Shown: positions 43,188 through 54,591 of the stretch, piece by piece
How positions within the stretch are numbered: position 1 is the stretch's first letter
Layout of the letters: each line of letters begins with the position of its first letter
From: Nannochloropsis oceanica
Taxonomy: Eukaryota; Sar; Eustigmatophyceae; Eustigmatales; Monodopsidaceae
Assembly (NCBI GenBank): GCA_004519485.1
Contig: CP038119.1
Coordinates: 496,001 to 560,000, forward strand
Length of the DNA stretch: 64,000 bases
Direction of reading: 5' to 3'
The notes under the pieces: model-generated
Databases searched by the model: none
What the model saw: only the letters and a program-made list of their open reading frames with translations
Told to the model about the DNA's origin: nothing
Program-made: the position numbers and the translations under genes

Positions 43188-46100
43188 TCACGAGATCCTC
43201 TTGTCGAGCTTGGAAAGTAAGTACGAAACTAAGGGCATGGCCGCATTCTTAATGCTTGGCTGGTTTTGTTGGCGTGCTCGTTGATGCTGCAGCTGCTGCC
43301 ACTCTTCCGAAGGCTGATACACGCCCGGGGAGGAAGCCACGTTCCCTCCCCCCATTGCAAGGTCCAACGGCGAGACTTCGTCCAAATCCACCACATCCAC
43401 CGATCCACCATTCAGCACCAGAAACTCCAATGCCGCTAAACTCTTCCCTGCCTGGCAAACGGCATGGATGGGGGTTCGGTTTCGCTCATTCTCGTTCACA
43501 TGGTTCACTTTCGCTCCGTGGGCCAACGCCCAGCTCATGCGACCCAAATCCGCCCTCCGCGCCGCGGTGTACAAAATCGCATCCGGGTCCTCCTTCCCCT
43601 CCCCCTCCTGGTCAATGAACATTTTACCTACGTACTTGTCACGGATCCAGGACTCCCGCTCTTCCCTTACTGCCGCCGCCTCAGGCTTGCTTCGGGTGGC
43701 CTGAACTCGAGCCTCCCAGACCTTGTTCGAGCACTCGTTGCCCATGGCATCCATCACGGCCCGCAAGGACCGCGGCCAGGCGTCGAGCAAGAGCGAACGC
43801 ACCTTGGACACGTGGACACCGAGAGAGCGATGGACTCCTGAGCACTCAATGCAAATTACTGTGCCGAAATTGACGCACGCCCATTCCGGCCCCGCGCTCT
43901 GGCAATCAGCGCACACGGGGTTCGTTTCCTGCATGCGTTTCACGAAGTCGTTCGTGGCCTGGGCCATGGCTGCTGCCGCCACAGCTGAGCCAGTATGCCC
44001 GGTGCTGAGGTTGAGACTGTTGCTACTCTCAAAGGGGTTAGCCCTCGCGGTGCTGGTGGTCGTGTAAGTGGTGATAGAGGAGGAGATGGAGGAAGCGTAG
44101 GAGAGGGGCCGGTCGCCGCTCTCGCCCGTCATAAGCAAATTCTCGGTGCTGCTTCGGAGGGCCTTAATCCACTCCTGGAATTCCATCTCATTTTCGGCTT
44201 GGAGCATGTACGGCCTTTTTTCCGGGCTCAAAATCTCAAAGGTGAAGCGAGTGTCAGTGTCCCGAACACACTCACGCACGGTGGAGATGAGCAAGTCGCA
44301 GATGACCGCCCGTGGAGGACCAATGGGGTCATCTTCGCGTTGATAGGAGAGCTTGCCCTTGTGGATGGAAAAGAAGCGACGCTTCCAGTCTTTCCTGACA
44401 TTGCTACTGCGCTTCCACAAATACCCTTGCTTGAGAAAGAAAGGAAATCCTTGGCCGTCGACCGACATGCGATTGATTCGGAGACGAGAGGGAGAGGAGG
44501 AGGGAGAGGAGGGGACAGGGTTGTCATCAGGGGCGTTTGAATGCGAGGGTAGTATGGCGGCTGCGACGGCCTGGGACGGAGATTCCGCACAGCTGGAGGC
44601 ATTGTCCTGCTGTCCATTGGCCTCCAGCGGCTGGGTAACGGGCTCAGGGCTGCGCAAGGACAGGTCAGGCGTCTCTGGGGCGTTGAGGGGGGACGTAATC
44701 ATGGTAGACGAGGAAGAGGAAGAAACTGGAGAACGGTGAGCCGGGTGTACAGGGCTTGCGGGCGGCGACAAGGAGGTGGAAGAAGAGCTGCTGCTTGTGT
44801 AAGATATTCCGATCGGACTGGGAGGTGTGTTGATGGTGTCGTGCTGCATCTGCCGCCGCGAGGCGGTGTCTGCGCTCGCCGTGACCTCGGCAGTAAGGTC
44901 GGCGATGACGCTCTCTGCGACAGCATTCCCTCCTTGTCTCGCCTCCTCTTCAGACCGTGGCGGAGGTAGTGTAGGCGGTTGTGCGGGCGGCTGCGTCAAA
45001 CATGGTCCCCAGTCGTCCAACGCCAGCTGGGCCTTGATATTCGGGATGTTGGTGATGGAGGTAGTCAGCAACAGCTCGAGCTGCATCCGTTTGGCCTCGA
45101 CAATGCGTGTCTGGGTCGAGAACTCCCGGCGAGAGAGGCGGAGCCGGTGTTGGAGTTCTCTCATGGAGGGTTCGATGGTTGCGAGCTCTTTATGGCCTTG
45201 GTGAAAGTAGCCCAAGTATGCGTAAAGAGCGCACAGGATACGCTCCATCAATTGAAACTTTTTCTTGGTCTCCAGCTGATTCAAGGTGTTGACTAAATCA
45301 AAGCGTCCAAGTTCGTATCGCCGTCGAATGGCAATCAGTTCTTGGGTCCGCGCAAGAATCACCGCAGGGTCGGTCCCCCGCTTTAGCTGCTGTAGGTACC
45401 GCTGGAGATGGAGCAAGTACTCCTCGTGGGCACGGCTGACCTCCTCTTTCTGTGTCTTTACTTCCTTTAACTCCCGTTTTACGAACTCGCGCATCGGGGT
45501 AAGGAACGTACTTTCTAACGAGAAGAGAACCGCGTCGTTGTAACTCTGAATTTCATCAAACGTTTCACCAAAGCGCACGAGAGCAGGTGCCAAATCACCT
45601 AGTCGTGTAAACCAGCTCTGCCCTTGACCTCCCCCACCCGCGCTGCTTCCGGCCCCTCCTCCACCGCCACCTCCTCCTCCTCCTCCTCCTCCTCCTCCTC
45701 CTCCACCACCACCACCACCACCAACTTCCCCTGGTTTGCCACCCTTCAAATGCATGAGCTCCGACGCAAAAGTGCGGCCCACTGCTGAGAATGCCATGCC
45801 TGCTTCGATATACTTCTGTATTATGTTGACGAGGCGTTGCAGATAGTTACGCACCCCCTCCACATTTTCGTCCAAGGCCATAAGCTTCCTGCGGAAGGAC
45901 GGGCTGTCCTCCTCAAACTCCAGCACGCCGACAGTGGTTTGGAAGAAAATGTCAGGGTTTTGGAATATTAGGTCTGGTTTTGTCCCCGGGCCCTTCTCCA
46001 GTGACATGTACATTCGACGGATGGACGCCGTGTCCGTGTTGTGGTGGGGGGCGGAAGAGGACAAGGACGAAGAAGCGGTAGCATTAGCGGCACCGGCCAC

Positions 46101-46727
46101 GGCACCCGAGGCATCGACAGTGCAAGGCGCATGATTGAGCATGATGCCATTGTATGTGACGGTGGTATGGCTCCGTGACATGTGGGCGGCCGACAGCAAG
46201 GGCAAGGAGAGGGAGTTGATGGAGTGGTAGTCGCCAATGGCGGCGCTGCTGCTAGCAAGGCAGTGAGAAGGCACAAGTGGTGCTAAAGAAACGGCAGCCA
46301 GTGCACCATGAGGTCCGGAAGCACCTTTATCTACTTGCTGCTGTGTCTGGATGAGGTTGCGATTCTCTGTTTCCCCATCTTGCTTTGACGACGGTTGGCC
46401 GACAAGAGCTTCGGCGATTGCGTCATTTGAGCCAGAGCTACACCTTTGTTGTTGCTGCTGCTGTTGAGACTCCAAATGCCGATCCTCCTCTTGGGGGATG
46501 TGCCCCTTTACTGGATGTCGACCAGGCGCTGGTAGTAGCAGTGGTGCTAAGGGAGCGGTGACTCCTTCATAGAGGGCAAGGCGCTGGAAAAGGCGTTGTA
46601 TCTCGGCATCCTTGTGCTCTAACCGTGCTTGCAAGTCCGCGTTGAGGTTGATCAAGAAATCAATCTCCTGTGCCATGGTCTTTTTCTTTTCTTTCTGGTT
46701 GTCTGAGATGTCTGTAGTCCTCTCCAT
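43188..46727 (-). CDS. ArfGAP with BAR, PH and ankyrin domains (ACAP type)
   Basis: ACAP proteins switch off Arf GTPases on curved endosomal membranes. The single exon gives about 1179 residues from the ATG at 46727; the ATG at 46676 is an alternative. Domains in order are a short coiled coil, a disordered region and a BAR domain from FFQTTVGVLEFEEDSPSFRR to MQLELLLTTS. A Ser/Pro linker follows, then PH (QGYLWKRSSNVRKDWKRRFF...EWIKALRSS) and the ArfGAP zinc finger (CADCQSAGPEWACVN, ICIECSGVHRSLGVHVSKV, with the Arg finger), then ankyrin-like repeats (NRTPIHAVCQAG, DEVSPLDLAMGGG). A run of about 30 Gly, encoded by a CCT/CCA repeat at 45655-45725, interrupts the BAR domain between helices. Confidence 0.95.
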   Translation of the reverse strand: MERTTDISDNQKEKKKTMAQEIDFLINLNADLQARLEHKDAEIQRLFQRLALYEGVTAPLAPLLLPAPGRHPVKGHIPQEEDRHLESQQQQQQQRCSSGSNDAIAEALVGQPSSKQDGETENRNLIQTQQQVDKGASGPHGALAAVSLAPLVPSHCLASSSAAIGDYHSINSLSLPLLSAAHMSRSHTTVTYNGIMLNHAPCTVDASGAVAGAANATASSSLSSSAPHHNTDTASIRRMYMSLEKGPGTKPDLIFQNPDIFFQTTVGVLEFEEDSPSFRRKLMALDENVEGVRNYLQRLVNIIQKYIEAGMAFSAVGRTFASELMHLKGGKPGEVGGGGGGGGGGGGGGGGGGGGGGGAGSSAGGGGQGQSWFTRLGDLAPALVRFGETFDEIQSYNDAVLFSLESTFLTPMREFVKRELKEVKTQKEEVSRAHEEYLLHLQRYLQQLKRGTDPAVILARTQELIAIRRRYELGRFDLVNTLNQLETKKKFQLMERILCALYAYLGYFHQGHKELATIEPSMRELQHRLRLSRREFSTQTRIVEAKRMQLELLLTTSITNIPNIKAQLALDDWGPCLTQPPAQPPTLPPPRSEEEARQGGNAVAESVIADLTAEVTASADTASRRQMQHDTINTPPSPIGISYTSSSSSSTSLSPPASPVHPAHRSPVSSSSSSTMITSPLNAPETPDLSLRSPEPVTQPLEANGQQDNASSCAESPSQAVAAAILPSHSNAPDDNPVPSSPSSSPSRLRINRMSVDGQGFPFFLKQGYLWKRSSNVRKDWKRRFFSIHKGKLSYQREDDPIGPPRAVICDLLISTVRECVRDTDTRFTFEILSPEKRPYMLQAENEMEFQEWIKALRSSTENLLMTGESGDRPLSYASSISSSITTYTTTSTARANPFESSNSLNLSTGHTGSAVAAAAMAQATNDFVKRMQETNPVCADCQSAGPEWACVNFGTVICIECSGVHRSLGVHVSKVRSLLLDAWPRSLRAVMDAMGNECSNKVWEARVQATRSKPEAAAVREERESWIRDKYVGKMFIDQEGEGKEDPDAILYTAARRADLGRMSWALAHGAKVNHVNENERNRTPIHAVCQAGKSLAALEFLVLNGGSVDVVDLDEVSPLDLAMGGGNVASSPGVYQPSEEWQQLQHQRARQQNQPSIKNAAMPLVSYLLSKLDKRIS
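45655..45725 (-). repeat. Trinucleotide repeat coding for poly-Gly inside the BAR domain
   Basis: CCT and CCA triplets on the plus strand give a Gly run on the coding strand. It lies in what should be a loop of the BAR helical bundle. Confidence 0.9.
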
Positions 46728-47461
46728 GTGTGGAGTGGTCAAGGTTCAGGTGGACGATCGCGTGTATTGCATGCCCCCGAGCTCTCTGGAAAAGAACAAA
46801 AAGGTCTTCCCCCTTCCAGTCGCACCAAAGCGAGGGGAAGCGGTTCCCTTACTTATGTGATGAGGTTACTGAAGCAGCTAGTTCTAGAATGTGAAAGCGT
46901 GTGTTTCCAAGCTCCTGTGCCGGGGGTGTAGAGCAAGGGGAAGTCACAAATGAGGTGTCCGTGGCAGTGTAAATGTGAACGTAACGGAGAAAAGTGTAAC
47001 CGGAGAGTGCCCCCCGCCCGCTTAATCTCTTCGAAGTTCGCTTCTGTCCTGTGTTGTTCTTGTTCAAAAATCGTTGCTTGTATCAGTGCTCATGTACACC
47101 ATTTGCATCGCAACATCCTCTGTGTCTGCCTTAATCCGCGTCTTCTCTTGTGCGTGCGAGGAAGCCTGGAACTATGTGGGGCCGTTGTTTGCCATCTCCT
47201 ATCGCCAATTCTCGACGAGCGTGGCGGCGGCTTCTTGGCTAGCTGAAGAAGAAAGCCTTCCTCGGTTGCAGAAGAGGGGCGCATCAACCATTCAGGACAG
47301 AACACCCCGGACACATACATTTATAATGACGGGCCCTCAGTCATAATGGCAACGCATCGCATGAGTCTACCTCCCGTGCGGCACACCGCTGTCTGGTCTT
47401 CCTGCCCCCCACTCAACAAATTATCACACGACATGACCCTCCCCGCACAGGAACAAAGAAG
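46728..47461. promoter_or_regulatory. Divergent intergenic region between the ACAP and PDI genes
   Basis: The 734 bp between two outward-reading starts are presumed promoters. No TATA element or ER-stress type element was confidently seen. Confidence 0.4.
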
Positions 47462-49745
47462 ATGAATCGTTTGCTATTTGGTGTCTTCGCCCTCGCTATG
47501 GCCCTCCAGGGTACGGCAGGCGCCACCGTTGAGAAGGATGGGAGCGTCCTTGTCCTCACGGATGCCAACTTTGACGATGCGATCAAGGTAAGCAAGCACC
47601 AAGGAGACGGGGCGGAACAATGAAGATGGTAGGTCGCCGCAGCAGATATGGCCTTGAGTGTTCAAACCATGCTTTTATGTAGGCTCGTCACGCAGGCACA
47701 ATATGCGGGATCGCACGCGCATTACATGCCGACTGGTCGTGGTTCTTCGATACCCTCCAGCGTCCTGTGCTGGCGCTCTCGACTAGTCCCCAATTCAAAT
47801 TATAAAGTTTCGGAAAGAACTCGGCCTCTTCAGCATTCTCACGCCCTCCGTCCGTGTAGCCTCCTGTATAACACATCTGTCGAGCAGCAGCTGCGTAACA
47901 CACGCTTCTTCCTGCTCTGTGGTCCCCGCACTTAACAATCTCCGCTTCGAGCCTTTCCCTTCCTCAGTAGTCCTCCACTCCATTCAATCACCCGTCCCAA
48001 ATCCTTCCGTCCCTTGCTGAATACAGGAGCACCGCCTGTTGTTGGTTGACTTCTACGCTCCGTGGTGTGGACACTGCAAGAAGTTGGAGCCTGCTTACTC
48101 CGAGGCCGCTGCGACCCTGGCCGCCTTGGACGAGCCCCTCTACATTGCCAAGCTGGACGCCACGGAGCACAAGGAGGCTGCTGGCAAGTTTGAGATCCGC
48201 GGTTTTCCCACCTTGAAGCTCTTCAAGGACGGTGTACCCATCGAGTACCAGGTGCGGGACAGGGAGGAGTGTAAAAGGAAAAAGTGGATGGAGTTTGTGG
48301 CTGTGACAAAGCACTGTGCATAGCCTTTTGTTTGCTCATCCGTCATTTATCTCCCCCAACCATAACCGAATCGACACAGGGTGGGCGCACGGCGGAGGAC
48401 ATCACCAACTACATGATCAAGAAGTCTGGCCCGGCGCTCAGCACCATCTCCTCCGTTGAGGAGGCCGAGGCCTTCTTCGCCAAGCACCCCAAGGCTGCCC
48501 TGGGCATGTTTGACTCGCTGCAGAGCCCCGCCGCGCTAGGCCTGGCCGCATTTGCCGACAAATCCGACAGCTTCCCCCTGGCCTACACGGCGGAAACCGC
48601 CGTACTAGCCAAGTACCAGGGCGGCGTAGGCAGCCTGCGCTTCGTGACTCCCGAGGGTGTCTTCTCCCGGGCGCTGGACTTCACCGAGGCTGAGACCGCG
48701 GAGACCGAGTTGAGCGTGTGGCTGTTCGGGCACTCCATCCCCGTGGCGGTGCCCTTCTCAGCTGAGACGTCCATGGAGCTCTTCTCGGGGCCCATCCGCG
48801 TGCACCTTATTGCCTTCGGGGACGAGGCCACCGCGAAGTACGCGGACATGGTGGGGGCCGTGAAAGAGGCCGCGGGCAAGCACCGCACGGAGGCGTTGTC
48901 CATCTTGGTGGGCAAGACCGAGGCCCGCATCCTGCAGGCCTTCGATTTGAAGGAAGAGGACGTGCCCAAGGTGGTGATTGCCGACATGCGCGCCGGCTCC
49001 TTGAAGCGCTTCTTCTTCGAGGGAGATCTGACCAAAGCGGCGGAGGTGGAGGCTTTCCTCACCGATTTCCTGGCCGGCCACCTAAAGGCGAAGCTCAAGA
49101 GTGAAGAGCCCGCGCCCGAGGACATGGCGGGGCCCGTCAAGGTCATCAAGGGCAAGAGCTTCAAGGCCGAGGTGCTGGACTCGGACAAGGACGTGCTCAT
49201 GGAGTTCTACGCTCCCTGGTGCGGCCACTGGTAAGTGGCCTGATGAAAGCGGGGAGAAGAGAGAAAGAGGAACGAGAGGGAGATGTGATGGCCCATGTTC
49301 AGGTGCTTCAGGAAGTGCGGTTTGCGTCATTCGGAGCGTCAGATGTTGAAGGTACCACTCTGTCGCGGTATATTTTTTTCTCAAATTCGATTGCGTTCGT
49401 GCACCCTTCCCCTTTCTCCTTTCCTCTCCCTGCCCCCCTCACAGCAAGACCCTGGAACCCAAGTGGGACGTACTGGGGACCAAGATGTCGGCGGTGGAGC
49501 ACGTGATGATCGCCAAGATGGACTACACTGCCAACGAGCTGGACGTGGCCGGCATCGACATCAAGGGCTTCCCCACCATCCTCTTCTTTTCCGCGGGCAA
49601 CAAGGCCGAGCCCGTCGTGTACAAGCAGGAGAGGGAGGTGAATGCCTTCGTAGACTTCCTCAAGGAGCACTCCTCCAAGCCCTTCGAGCTTGCCGGGGAT
49701 GCGGTGGAGGACGAGGAGGACGAGGACGAGAAGGACGAGCTCTAA
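47462..49745 (+). CDS. PDI: Protein disulfide isomerase with KDEL retention signal
   Basis: This enzyme forms and shuffles disulfides in the ER lumen. Exons 47462-47587, 48027-48251, 48380-49230 and 49445-49745 join to 500 residues, the usual PDI length. Exon 1 encodes the signal peptide (MNRLLFGVFALAMALQGTAG). The a domain has FYAPWCGHCKKLEP. The b and b' domains are thioredoxin-like without active cysteines. The a' domain has FYAPWCGHC, whose second Cys codon is split TG/C by intron 3, so unspliced reading ends in a false stop just after CGH. An acidic tail (EDEEDEDE) precedes the terminal KDEL. Confidence 0.96.
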
Positions 49746-51331
49746 ATCATGGGTTGGGATAGACACCTGCGATGAGAATGGAGGGGGAGGGAGAGACGAG
49801 TGACTACGGCATTATCATTCTCGGGGTGGTTTTATGACTGTATTTTATATGTCAGAAAAGGGATGAATGGCAATAAAGAATGGAAGGAGACAGGGGGGAG
49901 AGAGAGGTCTCATCAGAAGAAAGGCCTTCGTCCCTGTGTCAGTTTCCAACTTGTCTTCTTATTTCTTTTCCACAAGTCAGAGACCCGCCCTCCCTACAAA
50001 GTAGCATCGAGGAACCTAGGGGAGGGATAGGGGAAGGGCACCGGGAAGGAAATTTAGGAAGAGAGGAAACGGGGGTATCGTCAAACCTTAGACGTACGTT
50101 ATCAACCTTCGTCTGCGTCCTTTCCATGTTAGCTCTTCTATATGTCTTCCGAGAATCTTAGGAAATCTAGCTTAACGGAAAAGTGAGCGAGCAAGTACAG
50201 CAAGAAAGGAGAGAGATAAGACATAAATGGAATGTAAGTTAGTGGGGGACAAGAGAACTAGCAACAGTGAAAAAAGGAAAGCCAGGCGCACAGGTCATCA
50301 CGCCGCATCCGTAAAATATCTACCACTATAATGAAAGGGAGGAGGGAGGACAATGAGAAGAAACAACCACACACATGTGAGACGCTTGCATTCGGGTCCC
50401 AATACTGGCCCATGTCCACTACTTCGTTTGGATATGTGCAACGCAAAGTCCACAACGAGGCGGATTCCTGTTGGCGACGCCTCCCCACTTTTCCGTGTGT
50501 CTTGCGATCTTGAGGGGCAAGCAATGACCCAATCCAACAATTGTGGTATGGCTTTCACCCGGGTCTGTGCTCATGCGCCTTCGACAGGGCCGCAGGATAC
50601 ACTAACAGTTGTTGATGTGGTATTGATTGCCTCTTTTTCTCCGGGCTTGTCCTTTTCAGCTCTAGATGGCTTCAGCAACGTAAGGAGGACAGGAGCCGCC
50701 AGAGCCTCGGGAGGGCAACTTGCCGTACCACTGAGCTTTCAAATGGCATTGTGGCCTTAATCGTGGTCTCGTGCTTATGCGGATTCCTTTCATGATGGCT
50801 ATAACATCACGTCAATCCTCTATAGCTCCCTGAGTTTCCCCCCTTAATTTTCCTAGAGGAGAAGCACACGCACTCCCAGTGCAACGACGCACCCCCACGT
50901 CTTCTCGTCGTGTCCGCGTCCGACTCAAAAACTCACACCGTCCGATTCCCTCCTCACCCACACACCTTCTTAGGCAAACAACAACGCGCAAGGGGACGAG
51001 ACGATCGACACGTGACCGGACTGCGTGGCCAGCTTGAAGCGAGAGCACGAAGGGACAAGAACGAACCATGCAGGAGCGACAGCAGCACCATCAGCGTGGA
51101 GGAGCGGGATTGAGAGGCCACTGTGGGGATGATTTGGTGAGCTGTCCAAAGCGGAGGAGATGTCGGACAGCAACAGCGTGGACAGCAGCGGCGGGATCAG
51201 CAGCACCAGCAGCAGCGGTACCCATCACCTTTTTCAGCAGCACGACGAGAAGAAGAAAGGGAGACGGCGGGGAGCAGCAGCCACATCAAGAGGTTCAGGA
51301 CAGGATTCAGAACAGGACGGTTGTTCGAAAG
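49746..51331. other. Intergenic and 5' leader of the phytoene synthase gene
   Basis: The region holds the PDI 3' UTR, unique DNA and the leader of the next gene. An in-frame ATG at 51068 is open through to 51332 and would add 88 residues. No separate gene is seen. Confidence 0.5.
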
Positions 51332-52864
51332 ATGGGCGGCCGCAGAGCTATGGGCGCATCAGTGTGGATAGGCTTGTGCGTGGCGGCAGCGCTTGTCCTC
51401 TTGGTCGCTTCATCTGCTACTGCCTTCGTCACGAGCCCAGTACCACGCGGCCCAGCAAGCAGCAGCAGGTATAGCGGGGAAGTGGGACGGCGGTATGTGG
51501 CTTCCAAGATTAGCTCGGGCAGTGGTGTCATGAGCAGCCCCAAGCCCAGCGGCAGCAGCAGCAGCAGCCCTGGCAGTTCCACCGGCAACAGCAATAGCAA
51601 TAACAACAACCACCATCACGCCGCCCAGGGAATGCATCCGCATTCGGCCACCGGCTCCCCCTCCACACTCCAGCCATCAAAGAGCTTGCTGGCGGGCAGT
51701 GCCTTGGGTGGGGTCCAGGCTGCTGTCGACACAAGTCGGAGCAAGAACACCGTTACCCGTGCTGTAGCTACCACGGCCAGCTCCGGCGGATACGTCCCCA
51801 AGCAGATGGCGCCCCAGCAGCCCATGGCTACCTCCCAGTCTCCGCCTGTCGTTGTGAATACACCTAATGTCATACCCCCCTCTATACTTTGGGGGGAGGG
51901 CGGGCACATCGCCAGCTCGGGGGTCACGGGCGGGGTGGAGGTGCCGGGGGACGCCGAGCAGCACAAGGCGCTCCTGACTGAGGCCTACTCAGAGTGCCAG
52001 CGCATCACCTCCATCTACGCCAAGACCTTCTACATGGGCACCTCATTCCTGGACTATGCAAAGAGGTCGGCCACGTGGTCCATCTACGTCTGGTGCCGGC
52101 GGACGGACGATATTGTGGACTCGCCGCGCGCCATCGTGGAGAACACCATGGACGCCGACCTGGAGACGTGGAACCAGCGTCTGGATGATATCTGGGCGAA
52201 TCGACCTTGGGACGCACTGGATGCCACGCTCTGCGACGTGCGGGCGCGATATCCGAGTATGAGCATCGAGCCGTACAAGGATATGATAAAGGGCATGGTC
52301 ATGGACGTGCCCGGCCTAGGGCAGCACCGGTACGCCACCTTCGAGGAGCTCTACCTGTACTGCTATCGCGTCGCCGGCACGGTGGGGCTTATGACGCTAC
52401 CCATCATGGGCACGGCTCCAGGGTTTACTGTTAAGCAGGCCACGGAGCCGGCTTTGGCCCTCGGTATTGCCCTGCAGCTCACCAACATCCTTCGCGACGT
52501 AGGCGAGGACGCCATGCGGGGCCGGATCTACCTGCCCCTGGAGGACTTGCACCGGTTTGGAGTCACAGAGGATCAGATTATGAATAAGATCATGAACTCC
52601 AATTACCGTGAGATGATCAAGTTCCAGATTGCCAGGGCTCGCGTCTACTTCGACCGAGCGGAGGAAGGGATCATGATGCTTTCCCCCGACGCGCGATTAC
52701 CGGTGCGGTCGTCTCTGGACATGTACCGGGAGATTCTGAATCGGATCGAGGACAACGACTACGACAATTTCAGGCATCGAGCTTATGTGTCCAAGTTTGA
52801 AAAGCTCTTGATTTTGCCGACGTCGTGGATGAAGACCATGAACTTTGGAAAGTTGTTTGATTGA
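51332..52864 (+). CDS. PSY: Phytoene synthase
   Basis: It joins two geranylgeranyl diphosphates to make phytoene, the first committed step of carotenoid synthesis in the plastid. I place the start at ATG 51332 because it opens a signal peptide (MGASVWIGLCVAAALVLLVA) followed by ATA-FVTSP, the Phe-type plastid signature. The ATG at 51068 is an in-frame alternative that would bury this signal. The product is 510 residues. About 150 Ser/Gly/Asn-rich residues link the transit peptide to the enzyme domain. The domain has both Asp-rich magnesium sites, VWCRRTDDIVDSP and TNILRDVGEDAMRGRIYLP, and CYRVAGTVGLM. It has no introns. Confidence 0.95.
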   Translation: MGGRRAMGASVWIGLCVAAALVLLVASSATAFVTSPVPRGPASSSRYSGEVGRRYVASKISSGSGVMSSPKPSGSSSSSPGSSTGNSNSNNNNHHHAAQGMHPHSATGSPSTLQPSKSLLAGSALGGVQAAVDTSRSKNTVTRAVATTASSGGYVPKQMAPQQPMATSQSPPVVVNTPNVIPPSILWGEGGHIASSGVTGGVEVPGDAEQHKALLTEAYSECQRITSIYAKTFYMGTSFLDYAKRSATWSIYVWCRRTDDIVDSPRAIVENTMDADLETWNQRLDDIWANRPWDALDATLCDVRARYPSMSIEPYKDMIKGMVMDVPGLGQHRYATFEELYLYCYRVAGTVGLMTLPIMGTAPGFTVKQATEPALALGIALQLTNILRDVGEDAMRGRIYLPLEDLHRFGVTEDQIMNKIMNSNYREMIKFQIARARVYFDRAEEGIMMLSPDARLPVRSSLDMYREILNRIEDNDYDNFRHRAYVSKFEKLLILPTSWMKTMNFGKLFD

Positions 52865-54378
52865 GATCGGAGATATGAGAGACGACCGAGCCGAAGAGGA
52901 CGAGGCCGGCTGGGGTGCGTGTGAGATTTCTTTGTATTTTCTCTCTTTTCCTTGCCACATGTACAGCATCTCTCAAAAAGGGCAAGAAAGGCAGGGATAG
53001 CAGCATGGAGTAGTGGCCGCCCCCCTAAGCGAGTGACGACTAACCACCATCACTAGCCTTCAGAGGCGCAGCAATCAGTAGCAGGGGCGGCGGTCAGGAC
53101 GGCAGGGCGTGTAATATATGGAAGGCGAAAAGAGAAATGGAGAGATGAGAAACGATGAGGTCGGAGTAGTGTGGCAGAGAAAAGGGGTGGGGGAAGGCGA
53201 GACCGCTTGATTCCCAGGCTGATGGGAAGGATGACCTAGATGCAGAAGAGTGTGTGAGAAATGACCAGAGGAGTTTAAGATCGAATGGAAGGAGAGGTGG
53301 AGGTCTATATTATACTAGGCTAGGCGAGTACGAGATTTTCGTTTGTATTTTGTCCCGCATTCCAAACCACAAGGAATGGGGAACTCTTACCGATTTGCTC
53401 AACTTTTGTTTGTTGATTGCGTGGAGTAGGAGAAGAGGAAGTGACAGGGCAGGATCGATAGATAGGTGCAGATATCGTAGAGAAAGAAAGGCATGGAAGC
53501 TCCTTAATCCAGCACAAGATTGTTCATGCGATACCTCTCCCCCACCTCTTTGTCTCCTCTCACCAGACATCAACAACAATCAAAACACAGAAAACAACGA
53601 AAAAGATAGAATATAAACAAATAAAGACCACCAGAGAAAATGTCACGCGTGCTTATTTCTCTTATTTCTAGCCTTCCACTTTCCCCTTTCGACACTCCTT
53701 GATCTCGCTCCACACACTCTAATTTAAATCTACGGACTTCCTTTAGGCCGCATACCTACTACCTACCTAACTAGCCTTTTGTAGCACAAGTTACACACAG
53801 GCGCGCGCAGCAACAGAAGAGATAGGAGCGAAGGACAAAGCTGCCTTCTATTGTGGTCTCCAATAATTATAAAATTCGGTCTCGGCTCCGTCACTCCCTC
53901 TCACATACTCCTTCTCCCCCCGCTTTTTCCATACGAACGTATCTCCACAACCTACAGGGTTCTCACATTAAAAGGGAGCGGCAACGCAAGAGTGAGTGAA
54001 GAAGAAGCGACGACTTCGCGGTCGAAGCATCGTCAACCCTGCTTTTTGTCGCCCCTACGGCCCCCTTTTCTTCTCCCGATTACCTTCTATTTTTCTTCGT
54101 GTTTGCAACATGCAGCGGCGTCACGTCCAGACGCTGTAAATGTCAAAAAGCTTAGAAAGCAGCGACAGCCGCAGCAGCAGCAACACTGAAAAAACATGAG
54201 GCGACGACCACCTGGGAAGAAATTACTTGGGAACGCCAAATGCACAACACGGATGTAAAAGACACACCAAGTCACGTAGTGAAATATGTAGACCTGATTC
54301 TATTTTATCTTTTGTGCGACAGGTCAAGTGGCGGGGTGGTGCTTGGGAAAAACACATAGGGGAAAATTGTGAATATTT
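52865..54378. other. Intergenic, no gene seen
   Basis: About 1.5 kb holds the PSY 3' UTR and unique DNA, slightly AT-richer from 53540 to 53900. No protein motif was recognised. Confidence 0.5.
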
Positions 54379-54477
54379 TGGTATGTGCCCGTTGCAGGGC
54401 ACATACCATGTGTTGGAGATGTACCAAAAGGTACACCTGGCAATGATTAATTGCCAGGTGATCATTTTTGCATGATA
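54379..54477 (+). repeat. Tandem cluster of perfect hairpins
   Basis: Three perfect inverted repeats lie side by side. The first has a 12-bp stem at 54379-54408 (TGGTATGTGCCC with its complement, loop GTTGCA). The second has a 6-bp stem at 54420-54435 (TGTACC, loop AAAA). The third has an 11-bp stem at 54434-54460 (CACCTGGCAAT, loop GATTA). A weaker fourth, ATCAT/ATGAT, follows. The cluster sits 120 bp upstream of the Fanzor-like fragment copy B. It could belong to that element, to a nested small transposon, or to a structured RNA. Confidence 0.75.
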
Positions 54478-54591
54478 GCAACTATAAAATTGGACGCAGA
54501 AGAAGGTATCCTGCTTTTCTGGCCGCACATTCTCATGATCCCTTGGGGAGAACGGAAAGGCCAGGCTAGAGGAGGAGGAGGGAGACGATGC

